Below, piece by piece: positions 1 through 8,102 of a DNA stretch of 64,000 bases. Within the stretch, counting starts at the first letter, position 1; every line of letters starts with the position of its first letter. Source of the stretch: Flaviflexus huanghaiensis. Its GTDB lineage: Bacteria > Actinomycetota > Actinomycetes > Actinomycetales > Actinomycetaceae. The DNA lies in assembly GCF_014118685.1 (NCBI RefSeq), contig NZ_JACFAK010000002.1, positions 1-64,000 on the forward strand. The letters are read 5' to 3'. The translations under genes and the position numbers were made by a program. The notes beneath the pieces are model-generated. The model was not told where the DNA came from. It ran no database searches and saw only the letters and a list, made by a program, of their open reading frames with translations.

Positions 1-132
1 ACCTCAGAAACCGAGCGACGAGACGCCCTACCAGGATGGCTGCATCACTATAATCATCACCGACCCCACACAGCCTGCGACAGGCTCGCCCCAATCACCC
101 GCTTAACCAACCTCCCCGGACAGTACACCTAG
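1..132 (+). mobile_element. IS481-family transposase, C-terminal fragment (window edge)
   Basis: Frame 1 is open from the first base to a TAG at 130-132. It encodes about 43 residues containing WLHHYNHHRPHTA followed by P-I-T-R-L-T-N and ending G-Q-Y-T. This is the ending I know from IS481/IS3-like DDE transposases (Y-N-x-x-R-P-H-x-A, then P-x-x-R). The catalytic core and left end lie outside the window. The right terminal repeat should fall close to the stop codon, but I could not define it without the other end. The reading frame of the neighbouring LuxR regulator opens right here, so the element probably interrupts it. Confidence 0.8.
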
Positions 133-133
133 C

Positions 134-997
134 TTGCACGCCGCCCTCTATCGAGCTGGAGCTTTCGCCATCATCCGCTCTCTCGTCGAACTCGCGCGGG
201 GTCAGACGAGCCGGGCCCGGCGCACCCTCAACGAGTCGGTCGCTGAACTTCGGCTTCGTGACGCGGCGCAGCTACTGCCGGTAGCACTCGCGCTCCGCGT
301 GCTGTCCACCCCATCGATCGACTCCGCGCAACCGGACGTCTGGCTCGACTTCGTGAGTCTCGACCGCGCCCCGCAACCGCGTCAGATTCTCGCGCGGGCA
401 GCCTTCGCGGCCGCGAAAGGCGAGACCCTCGCAGACTATCCGCTTTTCGAACGGGAACTACTCGCAGGCGACTCGGGCCGTCTTGTCGACGCCGCGGGTC
501 GCTCCACTCGCCGCCGGCTCGCTGATCTCGCCCGGGCAGCGGAAGGGAGCAGGGCAGCTCGCCTCGCTCGCCTCGTCGACGTCTTCGACGACCCCGATCC
601 GGCGGCGGCCGAGGAGCTCGCGCGGGACGCCACGACGTCAGGGTACTGGGGCATTGCCGTGCAGGCCCTCGCCCGAGCAGCGCACCTCTGGTCCACCGCG
701 GGTGATGTCCGGCGGTGTGGGATCGTTGTGCGCCAGCTGAGGAGACTTGTCCGAAGTCACGGTGTCACCCCCGGCGACTACGCCGCACGGGCCCTTGCGA
801 TAGCCGAGCTCACGAGCCGTGAGGAGGAGATTGTTCGCCTGACGCGGTCCGGCAAGAGTAACGCCGACATCGCTCGGGCGCTCACCGTCTCCCAGAGAAC
901 TGTCGAGGGTCACCTGTATCGGATCTTCGCCAAGCTTGGAATTGCCGACCGGTCGCAACTGAGCTCGGAGTTTGACCCGGGTATAGACGGGATGTGA
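134..997 (+). pseudogene. LuxR-family regulator lacking its N-terminal part
   Basis: The reading frame is open from 107 (stop at 104-106) and its first possible start is a TTG at 134, giving 287 residues. The last 65 residues are a standard LuxR-type helix-turn-helix (LTSREEEIVRL, then SNADIARAL and RTVEGHLYRIFAKLGI). The preceding 220 residues are Ala/Arg/Leu-rich helical repeats like the C-terminal half of large LAL/MalT-type regulators. No P-loop ATPase or receiver domain is present and there is no ribosome-binding site. The frame begins where the IS481 transposase ends, so I read it as a decapitated regulator. It could still be expressed from an IS-borne promoter and act as a constitutive DNA-binding fragment. 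It points toward the polysaccharide operon and may once have controlled it. Confidence 0.65.
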
Positions 998-1432
998 ATC
1001 GCGTAGTTTTCGTGCAGATGTGGGTGCGCTCCACGCGTGCCGTTGCACCCTGTGAAACATAGCCTCAAGTCGGGAACGGCGTAGCCGACGACGCACTCGC
1101 CAATCCCACCGGGCGCCCAAGCAAAATCGGTCATGCGGCCTGAGCGCTTACAAGGACGGAGTCGGCGGTTGACGTGAACCCCATGTGGGTTCCACCCCCA
1201 GCAGCCGCCGGCTCCCCTTTGTGCTGTGAGGACCCAATATCCGAGTCCCCGGACAAGCCAGCCGAGTGTGCATCGAGTGGATCCGAGTACCAGGGTCCGG
1301 GTACCCGCTCGAAAATCGAGTACGCACTCACTCGTGTGTGGCGGGCGGGCGCCACCTAGGCTCGCTGAAACGGCGCGAAATGTGGACTCGGCCAGCGTCG
1401 GCCGGGACTGACATGACTGGGGGAGTCAACGC
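998..1432. other. Intergenic region upstream of the polysaccharide operon
   Basis: 435 bp without a convincing gene. It holds two small dyads: GAACCC-CATGT-GGGTTC at 1176-1192 and CTCGA-AAA-TCGAG at 1308-1320. A -10-like TAGGCT lies at 1357-1362, the same hexamer that precedes the CueP-like gene at 29635. It most likely carries the promoter and operator of the 15-kb operon. I saw no good -35 partner and no rho-independent terminator for the LuxR fragment. Confidence 0.4.
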
Positions 1433-2986
1433 ATGGGAATCGACACGGCACGCGGCTTCGACGGGTACCGGGCAAACTTGGTGCAGGCATCTGGCTGGCG
1501 CGTACCCGCGTTCGGCGACCGGGTGGTGAGCCCACTCGGCACGGTGCGCGAGGCCCTCCACTGGCGGCAGAGATACCGGCGCCGCCTTCTCATCACCGAT
1601 ATCGCCGTCATCACTCTCGCGATCTCACTGCCTGTCGTCTTTGGAGTTGGCGGAGCGGGTTCCGTGTTTGTCGATGAGGTGAATCTCGCCACGAGTTTCG
1701 GTCTTGCTGCCTTCGTCGGCGTCGCGTGGATCCTCGCCCTCCAGCTTGTTCATTCCAGGGCGGCGGGGTACATCGCCGTTGGCACGTACGAGTTTCGTGC
1801 GGTCATCGGAGGAACCGCCGCCGTCGCCGGAGCGCTGTCGCTTATCGCCGTCATCGGGGGCGACATGGGTTTGCGCGGCTTCATCGTCGCCTCGCTGCCG
1901 GCCGGGCTTGTCGGACTCTTCCTCGGCCGATGGGGCTGGCGTGCCTGGCTTCAGTCACAGCGCAAGCGTGGCCACGCGCTGAGTGACGTCGTCATCTACG
2001 GGCAGGCGAAGGACACGTCCTATGTTGTTCGGCAGATCTCGCGGAAGTCCGGGGCGGCCTACCGCGTCGTCGGGGTTGTCCTCGACGGGGAAGCGGACCC
2101 GGATGCGGAGGCCCGCATTCGTGCCGCAAGCCCAGGTGTTCCCCTCATCCGGGGTAGCTCTGGTCTTGAAGAGGACGTCGGTCGGCTGGGCGCAGATGCG
2201 GTCGTTATCGCCGGATCGCTACCGGGCGGGAACCGGGCCATTCAGGAGCTCGGTTGGCGGCTCGAGGACGCACGTACGGAGGTCATCCTCGTCCCTTCTC
2301 TCACGAACGTGGCGAGTCCGCGGATTCGGCTGCGCCCGGTTGAGGGGCTTCCCCTCCTTCACGTGGAACTGCCGACGTTCTCCGGCTACCGGCACGTCGT
2401 CAAGCGGGGTATGGACATCGCCGTTTCCCTGGCCGCCCTCATTGTTCTTGCCCCGCTCTTCCTCCTCATCGCCGTGCTTGTCGCGACGGGCAGCCCCGGT
2501 GGGGTCATCTTCCGCCAGGTCCGTACGGGCCGTCGCGGTCGTAACTTCACGATGTACAAATTCCGTTCCATGGTGGCGACCGCCGAACGGGATCTCGAGG
2601 CTCTCACGCAGAAAAACGAGGGCGCGGGGCCGCTATTTAAGCTGAAAAACGATCCCCGGGTCACCCCGGTTGGAGCGTGGCTACGCAAGTACTCCCTCGA
2701 CGAGTTCCCCCAGTTTTACAACGTCCTCAAGGGCGACATGTCGCTCGTTGGGCCGCGCCCGCCACTGCCGTCGGAGGTCGCAACCTATGAAGGGTCTACG
2801 CATCGGCGGCTCTACATCAAGCCTGGGCTGACGGGACTGTGGCAGATTAACGGCCGCTCCGATCTGGACTGGGAGGAGAGCGTCCGGTTGGACCTCTATT
2901 ACGTCGAAAACTGGTCCGTCGCCGGTGATCTCGCGATCATGTGGCGCACCTTCCGAGTCATGATCACACCGTCAGGAGCATACTGA
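1433..2986 (+). CDS. Polyprenyl glycosylphosphotransferase (priming sugar-1-P transferase)
   Basis: 517 residues, WcaJ/CpsE type. It starts repeat-unit synthesis by moving a sugar-1-phosphate from a UDP-sugar to undecaprenyl phosphate at the membrane. Residues about 45-180 carry the N-terminal transmembrane helices. Residues 180-300 form a Rossmann-like cytoplasmic domain. A hydrophobic helix (about 320-345) leads into the catalytic domain with KFRSM, the D-E-F-P-Q motif and SLVGPRPPLP. A GGGGGAG ribosome-binding site precedes the ATG. It is the first gene of a tightly packed operon, overlapping the next gene as TGATG. The transferred sugar cannot be told from sequence. Confidence 0.95.
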   Translation: MGIDTARGFDGYRANLVQASGWRVPAFGDRVVSPLGTVREALHWRQRYRRRLLITDIAVITLAISLPVVFGVGGAGSVFVDEVNLATSFGLAAFVGVAWILALQLVHSRAAGYIAVGTYEFRAVIGGTAAVAGALSLIAVIGGDMGLRGFIVASLPAGLVGLFLGRWGWRAWLQSQRKRGHALSDVVIYGQAKDTSYVVRQISRKSGAAYRVVGVVLDGEADPDAEARIRAASPGVPLIRGSSGLEEDVGRLGADAVVIAGSLPGGNRAIQELGWRLEDARTEVILVPSLTNVASPRIRLRPVEGLPLLHVELPTFSGYRHVVKRGMDIAVSLAALIVLAPLFLLIAVLVATGSPGGVIFRQVRTGRRGRNFTMYKFRSMVATAERDLEALTQKNEGAGPLFKLKNDPRVTPVGAWLRKYSLDEFPQFYNVLKGDMSLVGPRPPLPSEVATYEGSTHRRLYIKPGLTGLWQINGRSDLDWEESVRLDLYYVENWSVAGDLAIMWRTFRVMITPSGAY

Positions 2987-4071
2987 TGAGCACACTATCC
3001 GAACGTCTTACCCCGCTACGCGTCGCCGTGATTGGCGCAGGATATTGGGGACCGAATCTTGCCCGCAATTTCGCAGCTTCGCCCGAATGGGAGCTCGTCG
3101 CCATCTGCGATCGAGACAGAGCGCGGGCTGAGCTGCTCGCTCGCAAGACCGGCGGTCCGGCTGTCGCTGAATCCGTGAGCGAGCTTCTCGACTCGTGTGA
3201 GCTTGACGCCGTCGCGATCGCGACTCCGGCCAGGACCCACCACGAGATCGCCATGGCGGCGATCGCGGCCGGCAAGCACGTCCTAGTTGAAAAGCCGCTC
3301 GCTCACTCGACCGGGGCCGGGCAGGACATGGTCGAGGCCGCGCGGGCGGCAGGCCGAATACTCATGGCTGACCACACGTACTGCTACACCCCTGCCGTGC
3401 TCAAAATCCGTGACCTCATTGCGGCAGGAAAGCTCGGCGACATCCTCTATGTCGACTCGGTCCGCATCAATCTCGGGCTCGTCCAGCCCGATGTCGATGT
3501 CTTCTGGGACCTCGCTCCGCACGACCTGTCGATTCTCGACTTTATTCTGCCCGGCGGGATCAACCCGCCGTCTGTTCTCGCCGAGGGTGCCGACCCACTT
3601 GGCTCAGGCAAGTCCTGCCTCGGCTATCTGACGATTCCCCTCCCTGGCGGGGCTCTCGCCCACATCCACGTCAACTGGCTGTCGCCGACGAAGATCCGTC
3701 GGATGGTCATCGGTGGTAGCCGAATGACGCTCGTGTGGGACGACCTCAACCCGCAGCAGCGGCTGTCGCTTTTTGACCGCGGCGTTGATCTCGAGCGGCA
3801 GGAGATGATGCTCGACGACGCGGTCGAGCGAAAGGGCGCGGCGATCTCCTACAGGCTGGGTGACACGTGGTCGCCCGCTCTCTCCGAGGTCGAGCCGCTC
3901 GGGCTCATGGTTGGCCAGTATGCGTCGAGCATCCGCTCGGGGGTGCCGTCCCCAACCGATGGCGAAGCGGCCCTGCGGGTACTGTCCGTCCTCGAGGCAA
4001 CGAGTCGTAGCTTGACGGTTGGCGGACCTGTTGCGCCGCTTGTCGTGGTTGACGCGCAGGGGGTGTCGTGA
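2986..4071 (+). CDS. Gfo/Idh/MocA-family nucleotide-sugar oxidoreductase
   Basis: 361 residues. The NAD(P)-binding Rossmann fold starts at once with VIGAGYWG (15-22), and the family Lys motif E-K-P is at 102-104. The C-terminal half is the usual substrate-binding alpha/beta domain. I chose the ATG that overlaps the upstream stop, with AGGAG 8 nt before it; the frame also opens earlier but only inside the previous gene. Next to a DegT aminotransferase and an acetyltransferase, it resembles WlbA/WbpB, which oxidise C3 of UDP-GlcNAc-uronate before transamination. That substrate is an inference from context. Confidence 0.9.
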   Translation: MSTLSERLTPLRVAVIGAGYWGPNLARNFAASPEWELVAICDRDRARAELLARKTGGPAVAESVSELLDSCELDAVAIATPARTHHEIAMAAIAAGKHVLVEKPLAHSTGAGQDMVEAARAAGRILMADHTYCYTPAVLKIRDLIAAGKLGDILYVDSVRINLGLVQPDVDVFWDLAPHDLSILDFILPGGINPPSVLAEGADPLGSGKSCLGYLTIPLPGGALAHIHVNWLSPTKIRRMVIGGSRMTLVWDDLNPQQRLSLFDRGVDLERQEMMLDDAVERKGAAISYRLGDTWSPALSEVEPLGLMVGQYASSIRSGVPSPTDGEAALRVLSVLEATSRSLTVGGPVAPLVVVDAQGVS

Positions 4072-5084
4072 GCACGCTGGACGGCGCGCGGATCGTCGTT
4101 ACTGGGGGAGCCGGCTTCATCGGCAGTCACACTGTCGATGCGCTACTTGCTACGCGAGCCCCGGCCCACGTGCTCGTCCTCGACACTCTCGACAACGGCT
4201 CGGCGGAGAACCTCTCCCGCTGGGAGGCAGACCCGAGGTTCACCCTCGTTGTCGGTGACATCCGCGACCGCAAACTCGTCGACTCTGTTCTGTCGGGCGC
4301 GGACGTCGTCTTTCACCTCGCGTGCCTTGGCGTGCGCCACAGCCTCCACAACCCGGTCGACAACCACGAGGTGAACGCGACCGGTTCGCTCACGGTCGCT
4401 CTGGCGGCGCGCGATGCTGGGGTGACTCGCTTCATCCACGTGAGCTCGAGTGAGGTCTTCGGCACGGCCCGGACGGTCCCGATGGACGAGAATCACCCGA
4501 CGTGGCCCGAGACGGTCTACGGCGCGGGAAAGCTTGCTGGCGAGGCATATTCGCGGGCGATGTTCCGCACGTACGGAATGCCGGTCGTCGTCGTCCGCCC
4601 GTTCAACACCTACGGCACCCGCAGTCATGTCGAGGGTGACAGCGGGGAAATCATTCCACGCACCATCGTTCGCATGATCAATGGGGAGCGGCCCGTTCTC
4701 TACGGGGATGGCAGCCAGACACGGGACTTCATGCACGTGTCCGACACGGCAGCTGGACTCCTCGCTCTCGCCGAGTGCGAGGAGGCGATTGGCCGCACCG
4801 TGACGATCGGAACCGGCGTGGAAACGTCGATGCGGGAGGTGTGTCGCCTCATCGCTGACGCTCTCGACCGCCCCGATCTCACGCCGCGAATGCTGCCCGC
4901 CCGCCCAGGGGACGTTCTGCGGCTGTGTGCCGACGGTTCCACCATGGCGCGGCTCACGGGTCTCACACCGAACGTCGTCCTCGCGGACGGCATCGCGGAC
5001 CTCGTCGACTGGTTTCAGGCTCGCGCAACGTCGAACATGCTCGTGACCGACACGAACTGGGAGCCAAGCGGGGTGTCGACATGA
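4068..5084 (+). CDS. NAD-dependent epimerase/dehydratase (extended SDR)
   Basis: 338 residues. The glycine motif G-G-A-G-F-I-G is at 13-19, SSSE at 126-129, and the catalytic Y-G-A-G-K at 151-155, followed by RPFNTYG. The SSSEVFG form suits an epimerase or decarboxylase as well as a 4,6-dehydratase, which usually has T-D-E. The product could therefore be a 4-epimer or a 4-keto-6-deoxy sugar. The GTG start overlaps the upstream stop (GTGA), so translation is probably coupled. Its place before two aminotransferases suggests it supplies their keto-sugar substrate. Confidence 0.9.
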   Translation: MSTLDGARIVVTGGAGFIGSHTVDALLATRAPAHVLVLDTLDNGSAENLSRWEADPRFTLVVGDIRDRKLVDSVLSGADVVFHLACLGVRHSLHNPVDNHEVNATGSLTVALAARDAGVTRFIHVSSSEVFGTARTVPMDENHPTWPETVYGAGKLAGEAYSRAMFRTYGMPVVVVRPFNTYGTRSHVEGDSGEIIPRTIVRMINGERPVLYGDGSQTRDFMHVSDTAAGLLALAECEEAIGRTVTIGTGVETSMREVCRLIADALDRPDLTPRMLPARPGDVLRLCADGSTMARLTGLTPNVVLADGIADLVDWFQARATSNMLVTDTNWEPSGVST

Positions 5085-6259
5085 GCGAGCGCATCGACGT
5101 CATGAAGCCGTGGCTGGGCCCAGAGGAGGCCGACGCGGTCGCGGAGGTCATCGCCTCCGGCTGGGTTGCCCAGGGACCGAAGGTGGCCGAGTTCGAACGC
5201 GCCTTCGCCGCCCGTCAGGGCGTCGAGCACGGCGTCGCGGCCTCAAGTTGCACGGCAGCCCTTCATCTCGCGCTCCTCGTCGCTGGAGTACAGCCCGGGG
5301 ATGATGTCGTCCTCCCCTCCTTCTCCTTCATCGCCACCGCAAATGCCCCCACCTACGTCGGGGCCCGTCCGGTGTTCGCCGAGGTCGACGCGGAGACTGG
5401 AAACGTCACCGCCGAGACTGTCGTCGCCGCTCTCACTCCCGCCACCCGTGCCGTCATCGCCGTCGATCAGGGCGGGATGCCGGTCGATCTCGACCCGATT
5501 CGGCGACTGTGCGATGAGGCTGGCCTCGTTCTCGTTGAGGATGCGGCGTGCGGCGTCGGATCAACATACAGGGGAGCCCCGGTAGGTATCGGAGCTGATG
5601 TGACCGCCTGGTCTTTCCATCCTCGCAAAATTCTCACGACCGGGGAGGGCGGCATGCTGACGACGAATCGTGCCGACTGGGCCGAGCGTGCCCGGCGGTT
5701 ACGGGAACATGCCATGGATGTCTCGGCGGCCGAGCGCCACCGGACCCTCCTTGCACCGCGGGAGAGCTACACGGAGATCGGCTTCAACTATCGGATGACG
5801 GACGTCCAGGCCGCGATTGGTCTCGTCCAGCTCGAACGGCTCGACACCATGGTTGCCCGCCGGCGCGAGCTCGTCGCCGCCTACCGTGCGGCTCTCGCCG
5901 ACGTGCTGGGGCTGCGGCTCATCGACGACCCCGCGTGGGGAACCTCGAACTTTCAGTCGTTCTGGGTTGAACTCATGCCCGGCTTCCCGACGGGCCGCGA
6001 AGAGCTACTCGAGCATCTCGCAGCGGCCGGTATTTCTGCACGGCGGGGGATCATGGCGGCCCACCGCCAGCCAGCCCACGCCCATCCCAGGCTCAGTCTG
6101 CCGGTGACGGAGCGGCTGACCGACAGCACCCTCATCCTCCCCCTCCACCACGACCTCGACGCACAGTCACTGGACCGGATTGTCACGGTCGTGCGGGCGG
6201 CCGCGGGGCAGCCCGGCCGAGCTCCCTCGGCCCACGTAGCGGCGGGAGCGGTGTCATGA
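5081..6259 (+). CDS. DegT/DnrJ/EryC1/StrS aminotransferase (PglE-like)
   Basis: 392 residues, PLP-dependent sugar aminotransferase. The Schiff-base lysine is K183 in SFHPRK followed by TTGEGG, and the conserved acid pair is at 153-154 (VEDAAC). The N-terminal pattern (SGW, G-P-K-V-A-E-F-E) is that of enzymes such as PglE and PseC that aminate keto-sugars at C4. The ATG at 5081 overlaps the upstream stop as ATGA; the frame is open farther upstream, but only within the SDR gene. The gene directly after it is a PglD-like acetyltransferase, the usual partner. Confidence 0.92.
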   Translation: MSERIDVMKPWLGPEEADAVAEVIASGWVAQGPKVAEFERAFAARQGVEHGVAASSCTAALHLALLVAGVQPGDDVVLPSFSFIATANAPTYVGARPVFAEVDAETGNVTAETVVAALTPATRAVIAVDQGGMPVDLDPIRRLCDEAGLVLVEDAACGVGSTYRGAPVGIGADVTAWSFHPRKILTTGEGGMLTTNRADWAERARRLREHAMDVSAAERHRTLLAPRESYTEIGFNYRMTDVQAAIGLVQLERLDTMVARRRELVAAYRAALADVLGLRLIDDPAWGTSNFQSFWVELMPGFPTGREELLEHLAAAGISARRGIMAAHRQPAHAHPRLSLPVTERLTDSTLILPLHHDLDAQSLDRIVTVVRAAAGQPGRAPSAHVAAGAVS

Positions 6260-6951
6260 GCCGCGTCGTCCTCGTCGCCGCCAGTGGGCTGGCCCGCGAG
6301 ACCATCTCCTCCATCCGACACACTGACACTCACGAGGCCGTCGGAGTGCTTGATGATGACACGGCTCTGCACGGCCGAGATATCGGCGGGGTTCGCGTTC
6401 TCGGAGGGCTCGAACGCGCGGCCGAGTTGAACGACCACTTTCTCGTGTGCGCTGGACCTGGGCACATCCGAGCGGCAATCGTCGCTCGTCTTGAGGCGTA
6501 CGGCGTTGGCCCGGACCGGTTCGCGACCCACGTCGACGAACGTGCGGACATCGGCGAGCGAGTCACCGTCGGAGCGGGCACCATCATCCTCGCCGGATGT
6601 GTCCTCACCTGCGACATCGCCCTGGGCTCCCACGTCGTTCTCATGCCGCGAGTCGTCCTCACTCACGACGATGTCGTCGGGGACTTCGCCACTCTGGCGG
6701 CCGGCGTGTCCGTCGGCGGACGGGTGCGGATCGGCCGCTCTGCCTACCTCGGCATGAACGCGTCCGTACGTCAGGATCTTTCCGTCGGTGAAGGAGCCGT
6801 CCTCGGCATGGGAGGTGTCCTCGTGCGGAGCCTGCCCGATGGGCAGACGTGGGCGGGCAATCCCGCGGCCACACTCCCACCGCGTCTCTCCGAAGCTGAC
6901 CGCGTCTCGGCGACGCAGAATTCAACAATCCGCCAGGAGGCGAGGACATGA
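6256..6951 (+). CDS. PglD/NeuD-like sugar O/N-acetyltransferase
   Basis: 231 residues. The first ~75 residues are the small Rossmann-like nucleotide-sugar-binding domain of PglD/NeuD/VioB proteins. Residues about 95-205 form a left-handed beta-helix of hexapeptide turns. H137, in LTHDD, is at the position of the catalytic base. The WAGNPAATL ending is typical. The family transfers acetyl from acetyl-CoA to an amino-sugar. It lies between two aminotransferases and could act on either product. It overlaps both neighbours by 4 nt. Confidence 0.9.
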   Translation: MSRVVLVAASGLARETISSIRHTDTHEAVGVLDDDTALHGRDIGGVRVLGGLERAAELNDHFLVCAGPGHIRAAIVARLEAYGVGPDRFATHVDERADIGERVTVGAGTIILAGCVLTCDIALGSHVVLMPRVVLTHDDVVGDFATLAAGVSVGGRVRIGRSAYLGMNASVRQDLSVGEGAVLGMGGVLVRSLPDGQTWAGNPAATLPPRLSEADRVSATQNSTIRQEART

Positions 6952-8102
6952 CAACAGAACTGACGGATCTCGGCCCGATACCGCTTGTCGATCTTGGTGC
7001 GCAACAGCGAGAGATCGACGAGGAAGTGAAAGCCGGCCTCGAGGACATCTTTGCTCGCACCGCCTTCATCGGGGGACCGGCAGTCGCCGCGTTCGAACGC
7101 GAGTACGCGCGCTTTACGGGCGTACGCCACTGCATTGGTGTCGGCAATGGAACGGACGCCCTCGAGCTCGCCCTCAGGGGGAGCGGTGTCACCGCCGGGG
7201 GAGAGGTCATCTTCCCCGCCAATACATTCGTTGCCACCGCCGAAGCCATCGCCCGCATCGGCGCCATCCCCGTTCCTGTCGACGTCGATCCGAACTTCCT
7301 CCTCATCGACCCAGCAGCGGTCGCCAAGGCCATGACTCCCGCCACCCAGGCGATCATTCCCGTTCACCTCTTCGGCCAGACAGCGTTCGTCGAGGAACTC
7401 GAGCCGATTGCCGCCGAGCAGGGCGCGGTCATTGTCGAGGATGCCGCGCAATCCCAGGGTGCCACCCGGTGGGGGCGGGCGGCGGGCACGCTCGGCTGCG
7501 CTGCTGGCACGAGCTTCTATCCAGGCAAGAATCTGGGGGCCGCGGGCGACGCGGGCGCCGTCCTCACATCCGACGACGACGTCGCCTCTCACGTTCGCTT
7601 GCTCGCCGATCATGGAAGCGCTGCCAAGTACCGCCACGACACGGTTGGTCTCAACTCGCGGCTCGACGCGATTCAGGCCGTCGTCCTGCGGGCCAAGCTT
7701 GCGCGGCTCGACGGCTGGAATGAGTTGCGCCGGGAGGCTGCCCGCCGGTACGGCGAGCTCCTCGCCGACATCCCCGGCCTCGAACTGCCGGAGTCAGCAG
7801 ACGGCAACGTCGACGTCTGGCACCTCTACGTCGTCCGTGTTGACAACCGCGATGAGGTGCTTCGAATCCTCAATGAGGCAAAAATCGGCGCAAGCATGCA
7901 CTATCCAACTCCAGTCCACCTGACCGGAGCATTCGCGCACCTCGGGTACGGCCCCGGATCCTTCCCCGTCGCCGAGAAGGCCGCGAGTCGGATCCTTTCT
8001 CTACCGCTCTACCCGCATATCACCCCCGCCCAGCAGGAATATGTCGCCGACCGTGTGACAGACGCGGTCCGGTCAACGCACACCGGGAGACCGGGCTCAT
8101 GA
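6948..8102 (+). CDS. DegT/DnrJ/EryC1/StrS aminotransferase (WlbC/WbpE/FdtB-like)
   Basis: 384 residues. The PLP lysine is K194 in SFYPGKNLG, with VEDAAQ at 163-168. The N-terminus (IPLVDLGAQ) and VGNGTDAL are typical of the subgroup that aminates C3 of keto-sugars (WbpE, WlbC, FdtB, QdtB). Together with the Gfo/Idh oxidoreductase at 2986 this suggests a 3-amino function, while the aminotransferase at 5081 would give a 4-amino function. The start has AGGAGG upstream and overlaps the acetyltransferase stop. Substrate assignment is inference. Confidence 0.92.
   Translation: MTTELTDLGPIPLVDLGAQQREIDEEVKAGLEDIFARTAFIGGPAVAAFEREYARFTGVRHCIGVGNGTDALELALRGSGVTAGGEVIFPANTFVATAEAIARIGAIPVPVDVDPNFLLIDPAAVAKAMTPATQAIIPVHLFGQTAFVEELEPIAAEQGAVIVEDAAQSQGATRWGRAAGTLGCAAGTSFYPGKNLGAAGDAGAVLTSDDDVASHVRLLADHGSAAKYRHDTVGLNSRLDAIQAVVLRAKLARLDGWNELRREAARRYGELLADIPGLELPESADGNVDVWHLYVVRVDNRDEVLRILNEAKIGASMHYPTPVHLTGAFAHLGYGPGSFPVAEKAASRILSLPLYPHITPAQQEYVADRVTDAVRSTHTGRPGS

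Noticed and set aside
4925-5080. Upstream extension of the DegT aminotransferase at 5081
   Set aside because: It overlaps the end of the SDR gene and translates to unrelated Arg/Gly-rich sequence; the ATGA overlap at 5081 is the normal operon junction.
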